Below, piece by piece: positions 55,798 to 64,000 of a stretch of 64,000 nt of DNA. The DNA comes from Sphingomonas sanguinis NBRC 13937 (GTDB lineage: Bacteria > Pseudomonadota > Alphaproteobacteria > Sphingomonadales > Sphingomonadaceae). Made by a program: the position numbers and the translations under genes. The DNA lies in the NCBI RefSeq assembly GCF_001591005.1, contig NZ_BCTY01000001.1, forward strand, positions 124,001 to 188,000, given 5' to 3'. Under the pieces are notes generated by a model. The model was not told the origin of the DNA and made no database searches. It saw only the letters and a list, made by a program, of their open reading frames with translations. The first letter of the stretch is position 1; every line of letters begins with the position of its first letter.

Positions 55798-57083
55798 GCA
55801 CCGCTGATCGGCCGCGCGGCGGCATCCGCGCGGCACTGTTTGCCATCGCCAGTACGGCCAGCGTCGTACCGGCTTTGCTCGTAGCGAACGCGCCGACCAT
55901 CCCCAAGGCGCACCGCGCCGCCATCGAGCGGCTGCGGCAGGCTCCGCGCGTCGTGCCGCCAGCCGAACTGCCCCCGGTCGAGCCGGTGTCGTTCATCGAC
56001 ATGACCCCGGACGAAGCACGCGCCTATAATGAAGGCGTCCCCTTTTCGACCGATCCAAACCCGGCGGCGCGCCCCTTCGTCTATCGCGGGGCGCCGGAGG
56101 ACAAGGCCCGCGCGCTCGACTGCCTGGCGGCGGGCGTGCTGTACGAGGCGGGCGACGATGCCAAGGGTGAGCAGGCGGTGGCGCAGGTCGTCCTCAACCG
56201 CCTGCGCCATCCCGCCTTCCCCAAGACGGTGTGCGGCGTGGTGTTCGAGGGGCAGGACCGCACGACCGGTTGCCAGTTCACTTTCTCCTGCGACGGCGCG
56301 CTGACCAAGTGGCAGCCGCCGGAAGCCGCCTGGACCCGCGCTCGCGAGATCGCGGCGATGGCGCTGAACGGCAAGGTATTCCGCCCGGTCGGCCATGCGA
56401 CCCATTACCATACCGACTGGGTCGTCCCCTATTGGCAGGCGAGCCTGGACAAGGTCGCCCGTGTCGGCAGCCATTTGTTCTTCCGCTGGTCCGGCTGGTG
56501 GGGCACGCCGCCCGCCTTCAACCGACATCTGGTGCCGGGCGAGCCGGTCATCGAGCATCTGGCCCCCTTCTCGCCCGCGCACCGGGCGGGGGCGGATGCC
56601 AGCGACGAAGCGGGCGCTGCGTTGGCCGAGGGGGCGGTCGCGACGGGGAGCATGGCGCCGCTGGCCGGCGAGCCCGACACCTTCCTCATCACCCTGCCCG
56701 CCGGACTTTCGCCCGACGGTTTCCCGGCTCTGGCTACGACCCTGTGTGGCCCGCGCAAGCATTGCACGATCATGGCATGGCGGGACGCCGCCGCAACGGC
56801 CTCCTCGGTGCCGCTCAATCAGGCCCAGATGGAGACGATGGCCTTCAGCTATTTCCGCGATGCCGGGATCGGGCTGGAGCGCACGCTGTGGAATTGCGCT
56901 ATCTATCCGGCGTTCAAGGGGCCACGCTGTATGAAGCGGATGCCCCTGACGATCGCACCAGCAGTCGCTCCAACACCGCAGCCTAGTCCAACGCCGACAC
57001 CGACCCCTGCGGACGAATTAACCGGAGTCCGTCGCGCCAGCACGACGCCAGCGGAGGCCAAACCCAAAACGCCCCCGCTATAG
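55794..57083 (+). CDS. SleB-type cell-wall hydrolase
   Basis: A 429-residue envelope protein. The N-terminal hydrophobic segment (about 12-33) is a signal or anchor. The Hydrolase_2/SleB lytic domain (about 105-235) has catalytic E118 in '[10 protein letters not shown]', '[17 protein letters not shown]' and '[10 protein letters not shown]'. The remaining ~200 residues are family-typical but uncharacterised and end in a Pro/Thr-rich tail. It probably cleaves peptidoglycan glycan strands. It starts with GTG overlapping cysK's stop by 4 nt; no spore role is implied in a Gram-negative. Confidence 0.87.
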   Translation: MSTADRPRGGIRAALFAIASTASVVPALLVANAPTIPKAHRAAIERLRQAPRVVPPAELPPVEPVSFIDMTPDEARAYNEGVPFSTDPNPAARPFVYRGAPEDKARALDCLAAGVLYEAGDDAKGEQAVAQVVLNRLRHPAFPKTVCGVVFEGQDRTTGCQFTFSCDGALTKWQPPEAAWTRAREIAAMALNGKVFRPVGHATHYHTDWVVPYWQASLDKVARVGSHLFFRWSGWWGTPPAFNRHLVPGEPVIEHLAPFSPAHRAGADASDEAGAALAEGAVATGSMAPLAGEPDTFLITLPAGLSPDGFPALATTLCGPRKHCTIMAWRDAAATASSVPLNQAQMETMAFSYFRDAGIGLERTLWNCAIYPAFKGPRCMKRMPLTIAPAVAPTPQPSPTPTPTPADELTGVRRASTTPAEAKPKTPPL

Positions 57084-57117
57084 GGCAGGGCTGTACAGCC
57101 GAAAGTTTACGCCCTTC

Positions 57118-57138
57118 CTGGCGAAGGCCGGGGTGCAG
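57118..57138. repeat. Partial GC-rich dyad repeat, copy 3
   Basis: CTGGCGAAGGCCGGGGTGCAG matches the core and loop of the repeat at 49950-49977, with substitutions in the left arm. It lies between convergent genes. Confidence 0.55.
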
Positions 57139-57189
57139 TCATAAGCCGATGAGAGGCCATCACCGCCCTCGCCCCGACTGCGCCCCGCC

Positions 57190-57600
57190 CTATTCCCGGT
57201 GTGATGCGACCAGCGCGACAAACTCGGTCAGCTCGGCGATCGCGGCGTCGATATCGCGCTTTTGCGCCTCGAGCGTTTCGATCTTGGCGGTGCAGCGGGC
57301 GATGGTGACCTCGCGCTGCTGGCGGCGACCGTCGCCCAGGTCGTACAGGTCGATCATCTCGCGGATATCGGCGAGGCTGAACCCCACGCGCTTGCCGCGC
57401 AAGATCCAGGCGAGCCGCGCCCGGTCCCGCTGCGAATAGATGCGCTGTGTGCCGCGCCGCTCCGGCGAGATCAGCCCTTCATCCTCGTAGAAGCGCAGCG
57501 CACGCGCGGTCACGCCGAATTCGCTGCACAATTCGGTGATCGAATAATCGTCGCGATCGGCGCGGGGCGGCGGTTCGGCGGAGGCGGCGACCTTGGTCAT
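57190..57600 (-). CDS. MerR-family transcriptional regulator
   Basis: A 136-residue regulator. The MerR wHTH ('YSITELCSEFGVTARALRFYEDEGLI') is followed by the 'RGTQRIYSQRDRARLAWILRGKRVGFSLADIREMIDLY' wing region in pieces, then a dimerising coiled coil. It resembles the LiuR-like branch that controls branched-chain/acyl-CoA catabolism, though no such genes are near. It lacks metal-binding cysteines in the C-terminus, so it is not a metal sensor. Start ATG 57600. Confidence 0.88.
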   Translation of the reverse strand: MTKVAASAEPPPRADRDDYSITELCSEFGVTARALRFYEDEGLISPERRGTQRIYSQRDRARLAWILRGKRVGFSLADIREMIDLYDLGDGRRQQREVTIARCTAKIETLEAQKRDIDAAIAELTEFVALVASHRE

Positions 57601-57632
57601 GGCACAAACGCTATATGCCCTTTACGTGAACG

Positions 57633-58142
57633 TCAATCGACGCACAGCGCCTTGCCGCCGGGACTGCGCAACGTGCGCGCCTCTGCGACCGAAGTGCTGA
57701 TCCGCTCGACGATCAGCGCCGACAAAGTGGCTCGGCCCGTGCACAGCGCGTTGCATTCGGTCGGCAGCCCAGCGGGAAACTGGATACTGTCGCCATCGAA
57801 GCGCGCACTGAAACGGCACGCGCCGAGCGCGACCTTCAACTCAGCCCCAGACCGCTCCAGCGTTCCCGAAGCGACGCATCCCTGCCCCTCGCCATAATCG
57901 AGCACCACGCCGATCCGCCGCACCGGATCACCGTCTTTCGCCCCTCGGGGGAGAATGCACATCCGGTCGGTATCGCGCGACCACATCCCATCGAGCGGCA
58001 CGGCGGCCGGATCGGCGACCAGGCCCGCTGCGATACTGGCCGTCTCCAGCCGATCCCCCGCCGCATTATCGATGCTGTCCGCACCCTGCCCGCAACCCGC
58101 GAGCACCAGCGTCGCCACCAGCGCCAGGACGGAGCGTCTCAC
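57633..58142 (-). CDS. Hypothetical lipoprotein
   Basis: A 169-residue predicted lipoprotein with lipobox 'LVLAGCG' (C17). The mature part has '[18 protein letters not shown]' and several cysteines (C63, C89, C108, C130, C134 approximately), suggesting disulfides in the periplasm. I do not recognise a family. It overlaps hisI upstream by 4 nt (58139-58142), so it is cotranscribed with it. Confidence 0.75.
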   Translation of the reverse strand: MRRSVLALVATLVLAGCGQGADSIDNAAGDRLETASIAAGLVADPAAVPLDGMWSRDTDRMCILPRGAKDGDPVRRIGVVLDYGEGQGCVASGTLERSGAELKVALGACRFSARFDGDSIQFPAGLPTECNALCTGRATLSALIVERISTSVAEARTLRSPGGKALCVD

Positions 58143-58501
58143 GCGATCGGAGCCAGTCCGTCGCCCTCGATCCGGCGAAAGAAGCAGCTCCGTGCGCCGG
58201 TGTGACAGGCAGGCCCCGCCGGTTCGCAGATCAGCCAGAGCGCATCCTGGTCACAATCGATCCGCATCTCGACGACGCGCAGGACATGGCCCGACGTTTC
58301 GCCCTTCTTCCATAGCCGCCCTCGGCTCCGCGACCAGAAATGCGCCTCGCCACTGGCCCGCGTCGCTGCCAGCGCCTCGGCATTCATATGCGCGACCATC
58401 AGCAACTCGCCGCTCGCGCGGTCGGTTGCAATCGCGGTCAGCAATCCGTTGGAATCGAATTTAGGATCGAGCGTCAGCCCGGTATCGCGTTTGTCGGCCA
58501 T
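58139..58501 (-). CDS. hisI: Phosphoribosyl-AMP cyclohydrolase
   Basis: A 120-residue enzyme for the third step of histidine biosynthesis, opening the adenine ring of PR-AMP. Metal-binding signature '[10 protein letters not shown]' (Cys plus Mg-binding Asp residues) and '[12 protein letters not shown]' (Zn-binding Cys pair) are intact. It is the stand-alone HisI form, not fused to HisE. Start ATG 58501. Downstream overlap with the lipoprotein gene. Confidence 0.95.
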   Translation of the reverse strand: MADKRDTGLTLDPKFDSNGLLTAIATDRASGELLMVAHMNAEALAATRASGEAHFWSRSRGRLWKKGETSGHVLRVVEMRIDCDQDALWLICEPAGPACHTGARSCFFRRIEGDGLAPIA

Positions 58502-58546
58502 CCGCTCAGATTAAAGCGGAACGGGGCGGAAGTCATCCACCGCCGG

Positions 58547-58798
58547 TCAACCGTGACCGCGAATCGCCTCGACCAGCTCCGCCTTGTTCATCTTCGAGCG
58601 CCCCGCAATGCCGATCTTGCGCGCCTTCTTCATCAGATCGTCCTTGGTGCGATCCTCCAGATGCGTCGAGCGATGTTCCAGCGTGCCCTCGGCCTTTGCG
58701 TTGGCAATGCGCGCCGCTTTTTCCTTGGATTCGCCCTGCTTGCGCAGTTCCTCGTACAGGGCGTCGTCCTTGATCTGCGGCCCATGATCGCGCGCCAT
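58547..58798 (-). CDS. Small Rho-N-domain protein
   Basis: An 83-residue protein. The first ~45 residues ('DDALYEELRKQGESKEKAARIANA') resemble a helical DUF7218-type motif. The last ~35 ('TKDDLMKKARKIGIAGRSKMNKAELVEAIRGHG' in parts) are a Rho termination factor N-terminal/SAP-like helix-extended-loop-helix that often binds nucleic acid. Start ATG 58798 has AGGAG 7-8 nt upstream; the longer frame upstream is not coding. Function unknown. Confidence 0.83.
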   Translation of the reverse strand: MARDHGPQIKDDALYEELRKQGESKEKAARIANAKAEGTLEHRSTHLEDRTKDDLMKKARKIGIAGRSKMNKAELVEAIRGHG

Positions 58799-58944
58799 AT
58801 GGCATCTCCTGCTTTCGGGCCTCCGAAACGCAGCGTCTGCGAAAATGATCCGGGCGATGATGACAAACAGGCGACAAACCCGGATCACATTCCTATATGC
58901 GCCCCGTCTGCCCCTTAGTTGCGAACGTTGCGAGCGCCTCTCCC

Positions 58945-60396
58945 ATGCTGACCACCAACCCCTTCGACGACGACAAACTCCGCGAGGAATGCGGCATTTT
59001 CGGCGTGTCCGGCGCCAGCGGCGCGGCCGCGCTGACCGCGCTCGGCCTTCATGCGCTCCAGCATCGCGGGCAGGAAGCGGCTGGCATCACCAGCTTCGAC
59101 GGCACGTTGTTCCACACCCACCGCGCGATGGGCCATGTCGCGGGCAATTTCGACCGTGACGACGTGATCCGTGGCCTGCCGGGCGAAGTCGCCTGCGGCC
59201 ATGTCCGTTATTCGACCACCGGCGAAACCGCGCTGCGCAATGTCCAGCCGCTCTATGCCGACCTGTCGACCGGCGGCTTCGCCATCGCGCATAACGGCAA
59301 TATCTCCAATGCGATGAAGCTGCGTCGCGAACTCGTCCGCCGCGGTTCGATCTTCCAGTCGACCAGCGATACCGAGACGATCATCCACCTCGTCGCGACC
59401 TCCAACTATCGCACCCTGCTCGACCGGTTCATCGACGCGCTCAAGCAGGTCGAGGGCGCCTATTCGCTGATCGTGATGACGCCCGAGGGCATGATCGCCT
59501 GCCGCGATCCGCTAGGCATCCGGCCGCTGGTCATGGGCCGCCTGGACGGCGCGGTGATCTTCGCGTCGGAGACGGTGGCGCTCGACGTGTGCGGCGCGAC
59601 CTTCGAGCGTGCAGTCGAGCCCGGCGAGCTGGTCATCGTGCAGGGCACCGAAATCCGCTCGATCCACCCCTTCCAGGCGGTCGATGCCCGCCCCTGCATC
59701 TTCGAGTGGGTCTATTTCAGCCGCCCCGATTCGATCGCGGGCGACCAGTCGGTCTATTCGGTGCGCAAGGAAATCGGTGCGCAGCTGGCCCTGGAAGCGC
59801 CGGTCGATGCCGATCTCGTCATCCCGGTGCCCGACTCCGGCGTCCCCGCCGCGATCGGCTATGCCCAGGCCTCGGGCATTCCGTTCGAGCTGGGGATCAT
59901 CCGCTCGCATTATGTCGGCCGTACCTTCATCCAGCCGGGCGACAAGGTTCGCCATCTGGGCGTCAAGCTGAAGCACAACGCCAATCGCGCGCTGATCCGG
60001 GGCAAGAAGGTCGTCCTGATCGACGATTCGATTGTACGTGGCACCACCAGCCTGAAGATCGTGCAGATGATGCGCGAAGCGGGCGCGGCCGAGGTTCATA
60101 TGCGCATCGCCAGCCCGCCGACGCGCCACTCCTGCTTCTACGGCGTCGACACGCCGGAGCGCGCCAAGCTGCTCGCCGCCAAGCTGGACCTGGGCGGGAT
60201 GACCGACTTCATCCATGCCGACAGCCTGTCCTTCGTGTCGATCGAGGGGCTGTACAAGGCGCTGAACGCGGCGCGCGGCGACAAGCCCAGCTATTGCGAC
60301 GCCTGCTTCACCGGCGACTATCCGACCACGCTGACCGACCATGACGAAAGCTCGACGGTCGACCAATTCGCGATGCTGGCCGAGCGGGTAGCCTGA
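58945..60396 (+). CDS. purF: Amidophosphoribosyltransferase
   Basis: A 483-residue enzyme that makes 5-phosphoribosylamine from PRPP and glutamine, first step of purine synthesis. The catalytic N-terminal cysteine follows a 15-residue propeptide (C16 in 'REECGIFG'). The PRPP motif is 'VVLIDDSIVRGTT'. Conserved cysteines in 'ARPCIFEW', 'RHSCFYG' and 'SYCDACF' fit the 4Fe-4S ligands of the B. subtilis-type enzyme. ATG 58945 is chosen so that the propeptide has normal length. Its TGA overlaps the SDR's ATG (TGATG). Confidence 0.96.
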   Translation: MLTTNPFDDDKLREECGIFGVSGASGAAALTALGLHALQHRGQEAAGITSFDGTLFHTHRAMGHVAGNFDRDDVIRGLPGEVACGHVRYSTTGETALRNVQPLYADLSTGGFAIAHNGNISNAMKLRRELVRRGSIFQSTSDTETIIHLVATSNYRTLLDRFIDALKQVEGAYSLIVMTPEGMIACRDPLGIRPLVMGRLDGAVIFASETVALDVCGATFERAVEPGELVIVQGTEIRSIHPFQAVDARPCIFEWVYFSRPDSIAGDQSVYSVRKEIGAQLALEAPVDADLVIPVPDSGVPAAIGYAQASGIPFELGIIRSHYVGRTFIQPGDKVRHLGVKLKHNANRALIRGKKVVLIDDSIVRGTTSLKIVQMMREAGAAEVHMRIASPPTRHSCFYGVDTPERAKLLAAKLDLGGMTDFIHADSLSFVSIEGLYKALNAARGDKPSYCDACFTGDYPTTLTDHDESSTVDQFAMLAERVA

Positions 60397-61106
60397 TGGC
60401 GGGTCCGCTCGACGGCAAGCTGGCGCTGGTCACCGGGGCCAGCCGGGGTATCGGCGCGGCAACCGCTATTGCGCTGGGCGCGGCGGGGGCGCATGTGGTC
60501 CTGACCGCGCGTAGCCCCAAGGGGTTGGAAGAGGTCGAGGAGACGATCTTCAACGCCGGGGGCTCGGCAACCATCGCGCCGCTCGACCTGGCCGAAAATG
60601 AGTCGATCGGCCGTCTCGCCGCCGCGATCGGCGAACGCTGGCAGGCGCTGGACGTCATGGTCCTGAACGCCGGGATGCTCGGCTCGCTGGCCGCCGTGCC
60701 CGCGGTCGATCCCAAGGAGTTCGCCCGCGTCCTGACCCTGAACGTCAGCGCGCAGGCGGCGCTCATCTCCGCCTTCGACCCGATGCTTCGGCAGTCGGCA
60801 GCGGCGCGGGTGATCGGTGTGACCTCTTCCGTGGGGCGCAAGCCACGAGCCTATTGGGGTGCGTACGGCGCGTCCAAGGCGGCGTTCGAGACGCTGCTTG
60901 CCGCTTATGGCGACGAGACGGCGGAGATCAGCAAGATCCGCACCGCCATCGTCGATCCGGGCGCGACGCGCACCCAGATGCGGGCCAAGGCCTATCCGGG
61001 CGAAGACCCGGCGTCAGTGAAGGCTCCGGAAGTGGTCGCAGCGCGGATCGCCGAACTGGCCATCCATGGGTTCGAGGCCGGCCATTTCGAGCGGGTGGGC
61101 CTGTAA
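60396..61106 (+). CDS. Short-chain dehydrogenase/reductase (SDR)
   Basis: A 236-residue classical SDR with 'VTGASRGIG', 'VLNAGMLGS', catalytic Ser in 'GVTSSVGR' and 'YGASKAA'. One base overlaps the purF stop, so it is translated right after purF in the same mRNA. Relatives in the same place next to purF are seen in other alphaproteobacteria as far as I recall, but the substrate is unknown. Confidence 0.87.
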   Translation: MAGPLDGKLALVTGASRGIGAATAIALGAAGAHVVLTARSPKGLEEVEETIFNAGGSATIAPLDLAENESIGRLAAAIGERWQALDVMVLNAGMLGSLAAVPAVDPKEFARVLTLNVSAQAALISAFDPMLRQSAAARVIGVTSSVGRKPRAYWGAYGASKAAFETLLAAYGDETAEISKIRTAIVDPGATRTQMRAKAYPGEDPASVKAPEVVAARIAELAIHGFEAGHFERVGL

Positions 61107-61126
61107 GGCCCATCCGTAGGGGCACA

Positions 61127-62101
61127 TCACCGCAATGTCGCGATGATCCCCGCCATCTCGAACACCGTGCCCTGCGCATCGAGCGACAGCCCTCGCGCCG
61201 CCCCCGCCAGGTCCTGGGCCGCGGCGTAAGCATCCAGCGCCACCTTCAAGCCCGATCCCGATCGTCCCCGCGCGCGGCCTGCGATGAACGCAGGAACCCG
61301 GTCCAGAAATGCCTCGTATCGGGCCTGCGCGGCTTTGCCCGCCAGCGCCTTGGCCAGCTTCACCCGCTCGGCATTGCCTGGATCGCCGGTCTCCGCGATC
61401 CGGGCAATGGCACTGTCCAGCCCAGCGATGTTGAGCCCGGCGAAACGCAAGGCCCGGCCCGGCGCGCCATCCGCCACCGCCACGAGCGAGGCGATCTCGT
61501 CTTCCTCCGCCTCGGGCAATTGCTGGCGCAACACCCGCGCGACATCATCGTCCGCCAATCGCTCAAAGCGGAGCAACCGACACCGCGAACGGATCGTCGG
61601 CAGCAACCGGCCCGGCGCATGACTGACGAGCAGGAACACCGTCCCCGCAGGCGGCTCCTCCAGATTCTTCAGCAGCGCGTTTGCCCCACCTCGCTCCAGA
61701 TCGTCGATCGCATCGATCAGGACGACCCGCGCCGGGCCCATGGCGGGCGCGGTCGCGAACATCGGCTGGAGCGTGCGGACCTGCGCGATGGTGATCGAGC
61801 GTGCCAGGTCCTGATCCGGCTTCTCGGCATCCTTGGGCAGCCGCGCCATGACCCGGAAATCGGGATGCGACCCCGCCGCCATCAGCTTTGCGGTCGGATG
61901 ATCCTCCCGCACCGCCAGCCCAGGCGGCATCGCCCCCGCCCCGGTCGCCCGCGCGAGCAGGCGGGTGGCGGCGGCGCGCGCGAAGCTGGCCTTGCCCACG
62001 CCCTCCGGCCCGGCGATCAGCCAGGCGTGGTGCAGCTTCGCGCCGCCCAGCGCTGCGGCAAAGGCGGCCTGGGCCGCGTCATTGCCGACCGGCAGGTTCA
62101 C
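61127..62101 (-). CDS. holB: DNA polymerase III subunit delta'
   Basis: A 324-residue clamp-loader subunit. 'LIAGPEGVGKASFARAAA' is a Walker-A-like P-loop, 'RVVLIDAIDDL' a Walker B region, and 'NALLKNLEEPPAGTVFLLVSHAP...TIRSRC' contains the SRC arginine-finger motif. It has a GTG start at 62101, 7 bp downstream of the D,D-carboxypeptidase stop on the same strand. The order rlpA, dacC-like, holB on one strand suggests an operon. Confidence 0.92.
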   Translation of the reverse strand: MNLPVGNDAAQAAFAAALGGAKLHHAWLIAGPEGVGKASFARAAATRLLARATGAGAMPPGLAVREDHPTAKLMAAGSHPDFRVMARLPKDAEKPDQDLARSITIAQVRTLQPMFATAPAMGPARVVLIDAIDDLERGGANALLKNLEEPPAGTVFLLVSHAPGRLLPTIRSRCRLLRFERLADDDVARVLRQQLPEAEEDEIASLVAVADGAPGRALRFAGLNIAGLDSAIARIAETGDPGNAERVKLAKALAGKAAQARYEAFLDRVPAFIAGRARGRSGSGLKVALDAYAAAQDLAGAARGLSLDAQGTVFEMAGIIATLR

Positions 62102-62108
62102 GGGCGGA

Positions 62109-63281
62109 TCAACCGAAGAAGGAGGTCAGCCCGGCCCAGGCGCGGCCGAAAAAGCCCGCCTCGCTCACATCCTTGTCGGCGACCAGCGGCAGGCGCTGCG
62201 CGGGCATGTCGGGCGAGCTGACGACCAGATCGGCGATATGCTGGCCCGCCTTGATCGGCGCCTTGATCGGGCCCTGATAGACGACCTTGGCGCTGATCGC
62301 GGGGTCGAGACCTGCGGGCAGCGTCACGGTCAGCTGGCGCGGCGCGACCAGGCCGACGCTGCTCGACGATCCCATCTGAACCTCGGCATCGGCGACCTTC
62401 TTGCCCTTGGCGACGACCGGCTTGGCCTGCCATGCGCGAAAGCCCCAATTCATGAACTTCACCGACTCCTCGGCCCGCGCGCCGAAGCTGTTCAGGCCAG
62501 CCATCACCATCACCAGACGGCGACCATTCTGCTCGGCCGAGCCGGTGAAGCCATAGCCTGCCTCTTCGGTGTGACCGGTCTTCAGGCCATCGGCACCCGC
62601 CACGCGACCCAGCAGCGGATCGCGGTTCGCCTGGGTGATGGCGTTGCCGCCCATCGTCTTGCCCCAGGAGAAATCACGACGCGAATAGAACTGCTTGTAG
62701 AGCTGCGGGAAGTCCTGGATCGTATGTTCGGCCAAGTCGGCGAGGTCGCGGGCGGTGACATAGGTCACGCCGCCATCGGGCCAACCGTTCGAGGTGCCGA
62801 AATGGCTGTTGTTCAGGCCGATCTGCTTGGCGGTGCGGTTCATCCGCTCGACGAAATTCTGCTCGGTGCCCGCGATATGCTCGGCCAGGACGACGCAGGC
62901 GTCGTTGCCCGACAGGGTGACGATACCATAGAGAAGGTTCGCGACGCTGACCTGCTCACCGGGCGACAGGAACATGGTCGAACCCGCCTGCGGCCCGTGC
63001 CACTTCTTCCACGTCTCCGGCTGCACGGTGACCATGTCGCTGAGCTTCAACTGGCCCTTCTTCACCAGGTCGAAGGCGACGTAGACGGTCATCATCTTCG
63101 CCATCGACGCCGGGGGCATGCGGCGATCGGCATCCCGCTGGAACAGGATCGCGCCCGAGGACAGGTCCTTCATGAACGCGACCGGCGCGGGCGTATCGAA
63201 GGCGGGAGCGGCCGCGATCGAAGGAGTGGCGAGCGCGATCAGGGCGAGCGGAGCGGCAAAAGATGCGTACAGGGTCTTCAT
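62109..63281 (-). CDS. D-alanyl-D-alanine carboxypeptidase (PBP5/6 type)
   Basis: A 390-residue penicillin-binding protein trimming the terminal D-Ala from peptidoglycan stem peptides. Signal peptide 'LIALATPSIAAAP'. Catalytic motifs: S59 and K62 in 'ASMAKMM', 'LSGNDA' (124-126) and 'GLKTGHT' (K234). A C-terminal beta domain and the amphipathic helix 'FFGRAWAGLTSFFG' anchor it to the inner membrane. ATG 63281 begins the signal peptide; the upstream extension is not coding. Confidence 0.94.
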   Translation of the reverse strand: MKTLYASFAAPLALIALATPSIAAAPAFDTPAPVAFMKDLSSGAILFQRDADRRMPPASMAKMMTVYVAFDLVKKGQLKLSDMVTVQPETWKKWHGPQAGSTMFLSPGEQVSVANLLYGIVTLSGNDACVVLAEHIAGTEQNFVERMNRTAKQIGLNNSHFGTSNGWPDGGVTYVTARDLADLAEHTIQDFPQLYKQFYSRRDFSWGKTMGGNAITQANRDPLLGRVAGADGLKTGHTEEAGYGFTGSAEQNGRRLVMVMAGLNSFGARAEESVKFMNWGFRAWQAKPVVAKGKKVADAEVQMGSSSSVGLVAPRQLTVTLPAGLDPAISAKVVYQGPIKAPIKAGQHIADLVVSSPDMPAQRLPLVADKDVSEAGFFGRAWAGLTSFFG

Positions 63282-63312
63282 GGGTGTTCCGTGACCAAAG
63301 GGAGCCGGGAGG

Positions 63313-63993
63313 TCAATCCTGATGCAGGATGCGGGCGTCTTCATAACCGGCCTGAACCGCCGCGTCACGCAGGGCTTTGGCGGAATCGGCATTCATGCCC
63401 GATCGCTCGACGCGCCAGAGACGTCCCGCCGCACGGGCCCGCGCGTCGAACCGGCGGGCGAGCGCCACGGCCCGGTCATGGCTGGAAAAACTGCCGAGCT
63501 GCACGCGGTAAAGGGCTTGCGGATCGAGGGCGATGGGCTTGGCGATCGGCGCCACCGCCGTTGCGCCCGCCAGGATCAGGCCGGGAGCACCTCCGCCCGG
63601 CGCCAGCGCGCGCAGCCGGACATGCGCCACCGCCCGCTTGTTGGTGCCGAGCAGCCGCGCCGCGCCCAGCGACAGGTCCGCCACCCGGTCACCCCGGCCC
63701 GGCCCGCGATCACCGACCCGCGCGACGATCGTGCGGCCGGTATCGACATCGGTCACCTCGACCATCGATTCGAGCGGCAGGGTGCGATGCGCGATCATCA
63801 CATCATCGGGGTCGAAGCGCTTGCCCGTCGCGGTCCGCCGCCCGGCCAGCTCATGACCATACCAGCTCGCCCGCCCGGTCGCGTCATACTGGCCGTAACG
63901 CGGCGTCGACGGCGCATCGTCCTTCCCCGCCGCCGCGACCGGTGCCGCACAGAGCGCGGCGAGCAGGGCGATCAGCTCAACCCGCAATCGCAT
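63313..63993 (-). CDS. rlpA: RlpA-like lytic transglycosylase with SPOR domain
   Basis: A 226-residue septal protein. Signal peptide to about residue 22. The double-psi beta-barrel has 'GRASWYGHELAGRRTATG' and 'VARVGDRGPGRGDRVADLSLGAA'. The C-terminal ~70 residues ('YRVQLGSFSSHDRAVALARRF') are a SPOR domain that binds denuded septal glycan. The cysteine at 15 is not in a good lipobox, so this RlpA may be periplasmic rather than a lipoprotein. Only 7 bp of upstream sequence is in the window. Confidence 0.92.
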   Translation of the reverse strand: MRLRVELIALLAALCAAPVAAAGKDDAPSTPRYGQYDATGRASWYGHELAGRRTATGKRFDPDDVMIAHRTLPLESMVEVTDVDTGRTIVARVGDRGPGRGDRVADLSLGAARLLGTNKRAVAHVRLRALAPGGGAPGLILAGATAVAPIAKPIALDPQALYRVQLGSFSSHDRAVALARRFDARARAAGRLWRVERSGMNADSAKALRDAAVQAGYEDARILHQD

Positions 63994-64000
63994 CGGCCAG

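Overview
The window is a high-GC (mid-60s percent by eye) chromosomal segment from an alphaproteobacterium, most likely Sphingomonas or a close relative in the Sphingomonadaceae. The pointers are the many TonB-dependent receptors, a lipoyl-bearing pyruvate dehydrogenase E1 beta subunit, frequent 4-nt ATGA/GTGA gene overlaps, and GC-rich dyad repeats of a kind common in sphingomonads. I saw no insertion sequence, prophage, CRISPR array, rRNA or tRNA. The genus assignment is inference from gene content only.

Region 1 (1-2.1 kb): a partial Crp/Fnr-type regulator cut by the window edge, a gene-poor stretch, and an aromatic/aspartate aminotransferase.

Region 2 (2.2-28 kb): a xylan/arabinoxylan utilisation locus. 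One arm reads leftward: GH43 lipoprotein, xylB, xylA. The other reads rightward from the same 238-bp control region: esterase, GH27 alpha-galactosidase, GH10 xylanase, two GH43 enzymes. Next comes a divergent pair of transcription units: a TonB receptor plus a flavin-dependent 'tryptophan halogenase' on one side, SapC plus an Fe(II)/2OG-type cupin on the other. A divergent GH115 glucuronidase and SGNH esterase follow, then a FecI/FecR/STN-TonB receptor signalling operon. Four intergenic sites share a 14-bp dyad close to TGNTAGCGNTAWCN, suggesting one LacI-family (XylR-like) repressor encoded elsewhere. Together the genes outline the path from cell-surface xylan to D-xylulose 5-phosphate.

Region 3 (28-38 kb): an autotransporter, the magnesium channel MgtE (its ribosome-binding site lies in a perfect leader hairpin), a GH16 glucanase, an SDR, an alpha/beta hydrolase, a YghZ-type aldo-keto reductase and another GH43-like protein.

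Region 4 (38-42.7 kb): a candidate envelope-signalling module made of a secreted glycine-rich protein, a divergent S8 serine peptidase and ECF sigma factor, and a membrane anti-sigma factor. A shared promoter-like motif precedes the sigma gene and the glycine-rich protein gene. A luciferase-like oxidoreductase follows.

Region 5 (43-64 kb): mostly housekeeping genes. These are gyrA, a DUF952 protein, a soluble CBS-domain chemoreceptor, a DUF488 protein, trmFO, an EF-hand protein, a squalene/phytoene-synthase-like protein, pdhA/pdhB, an MFS exporter, cysK, a SleB-type hydrolase, a MerR regulator, a lipoprotein, hisI, a Rho-N protein, purF, an SDR, holB, a D,D-carboxypeptidase and rlpA.
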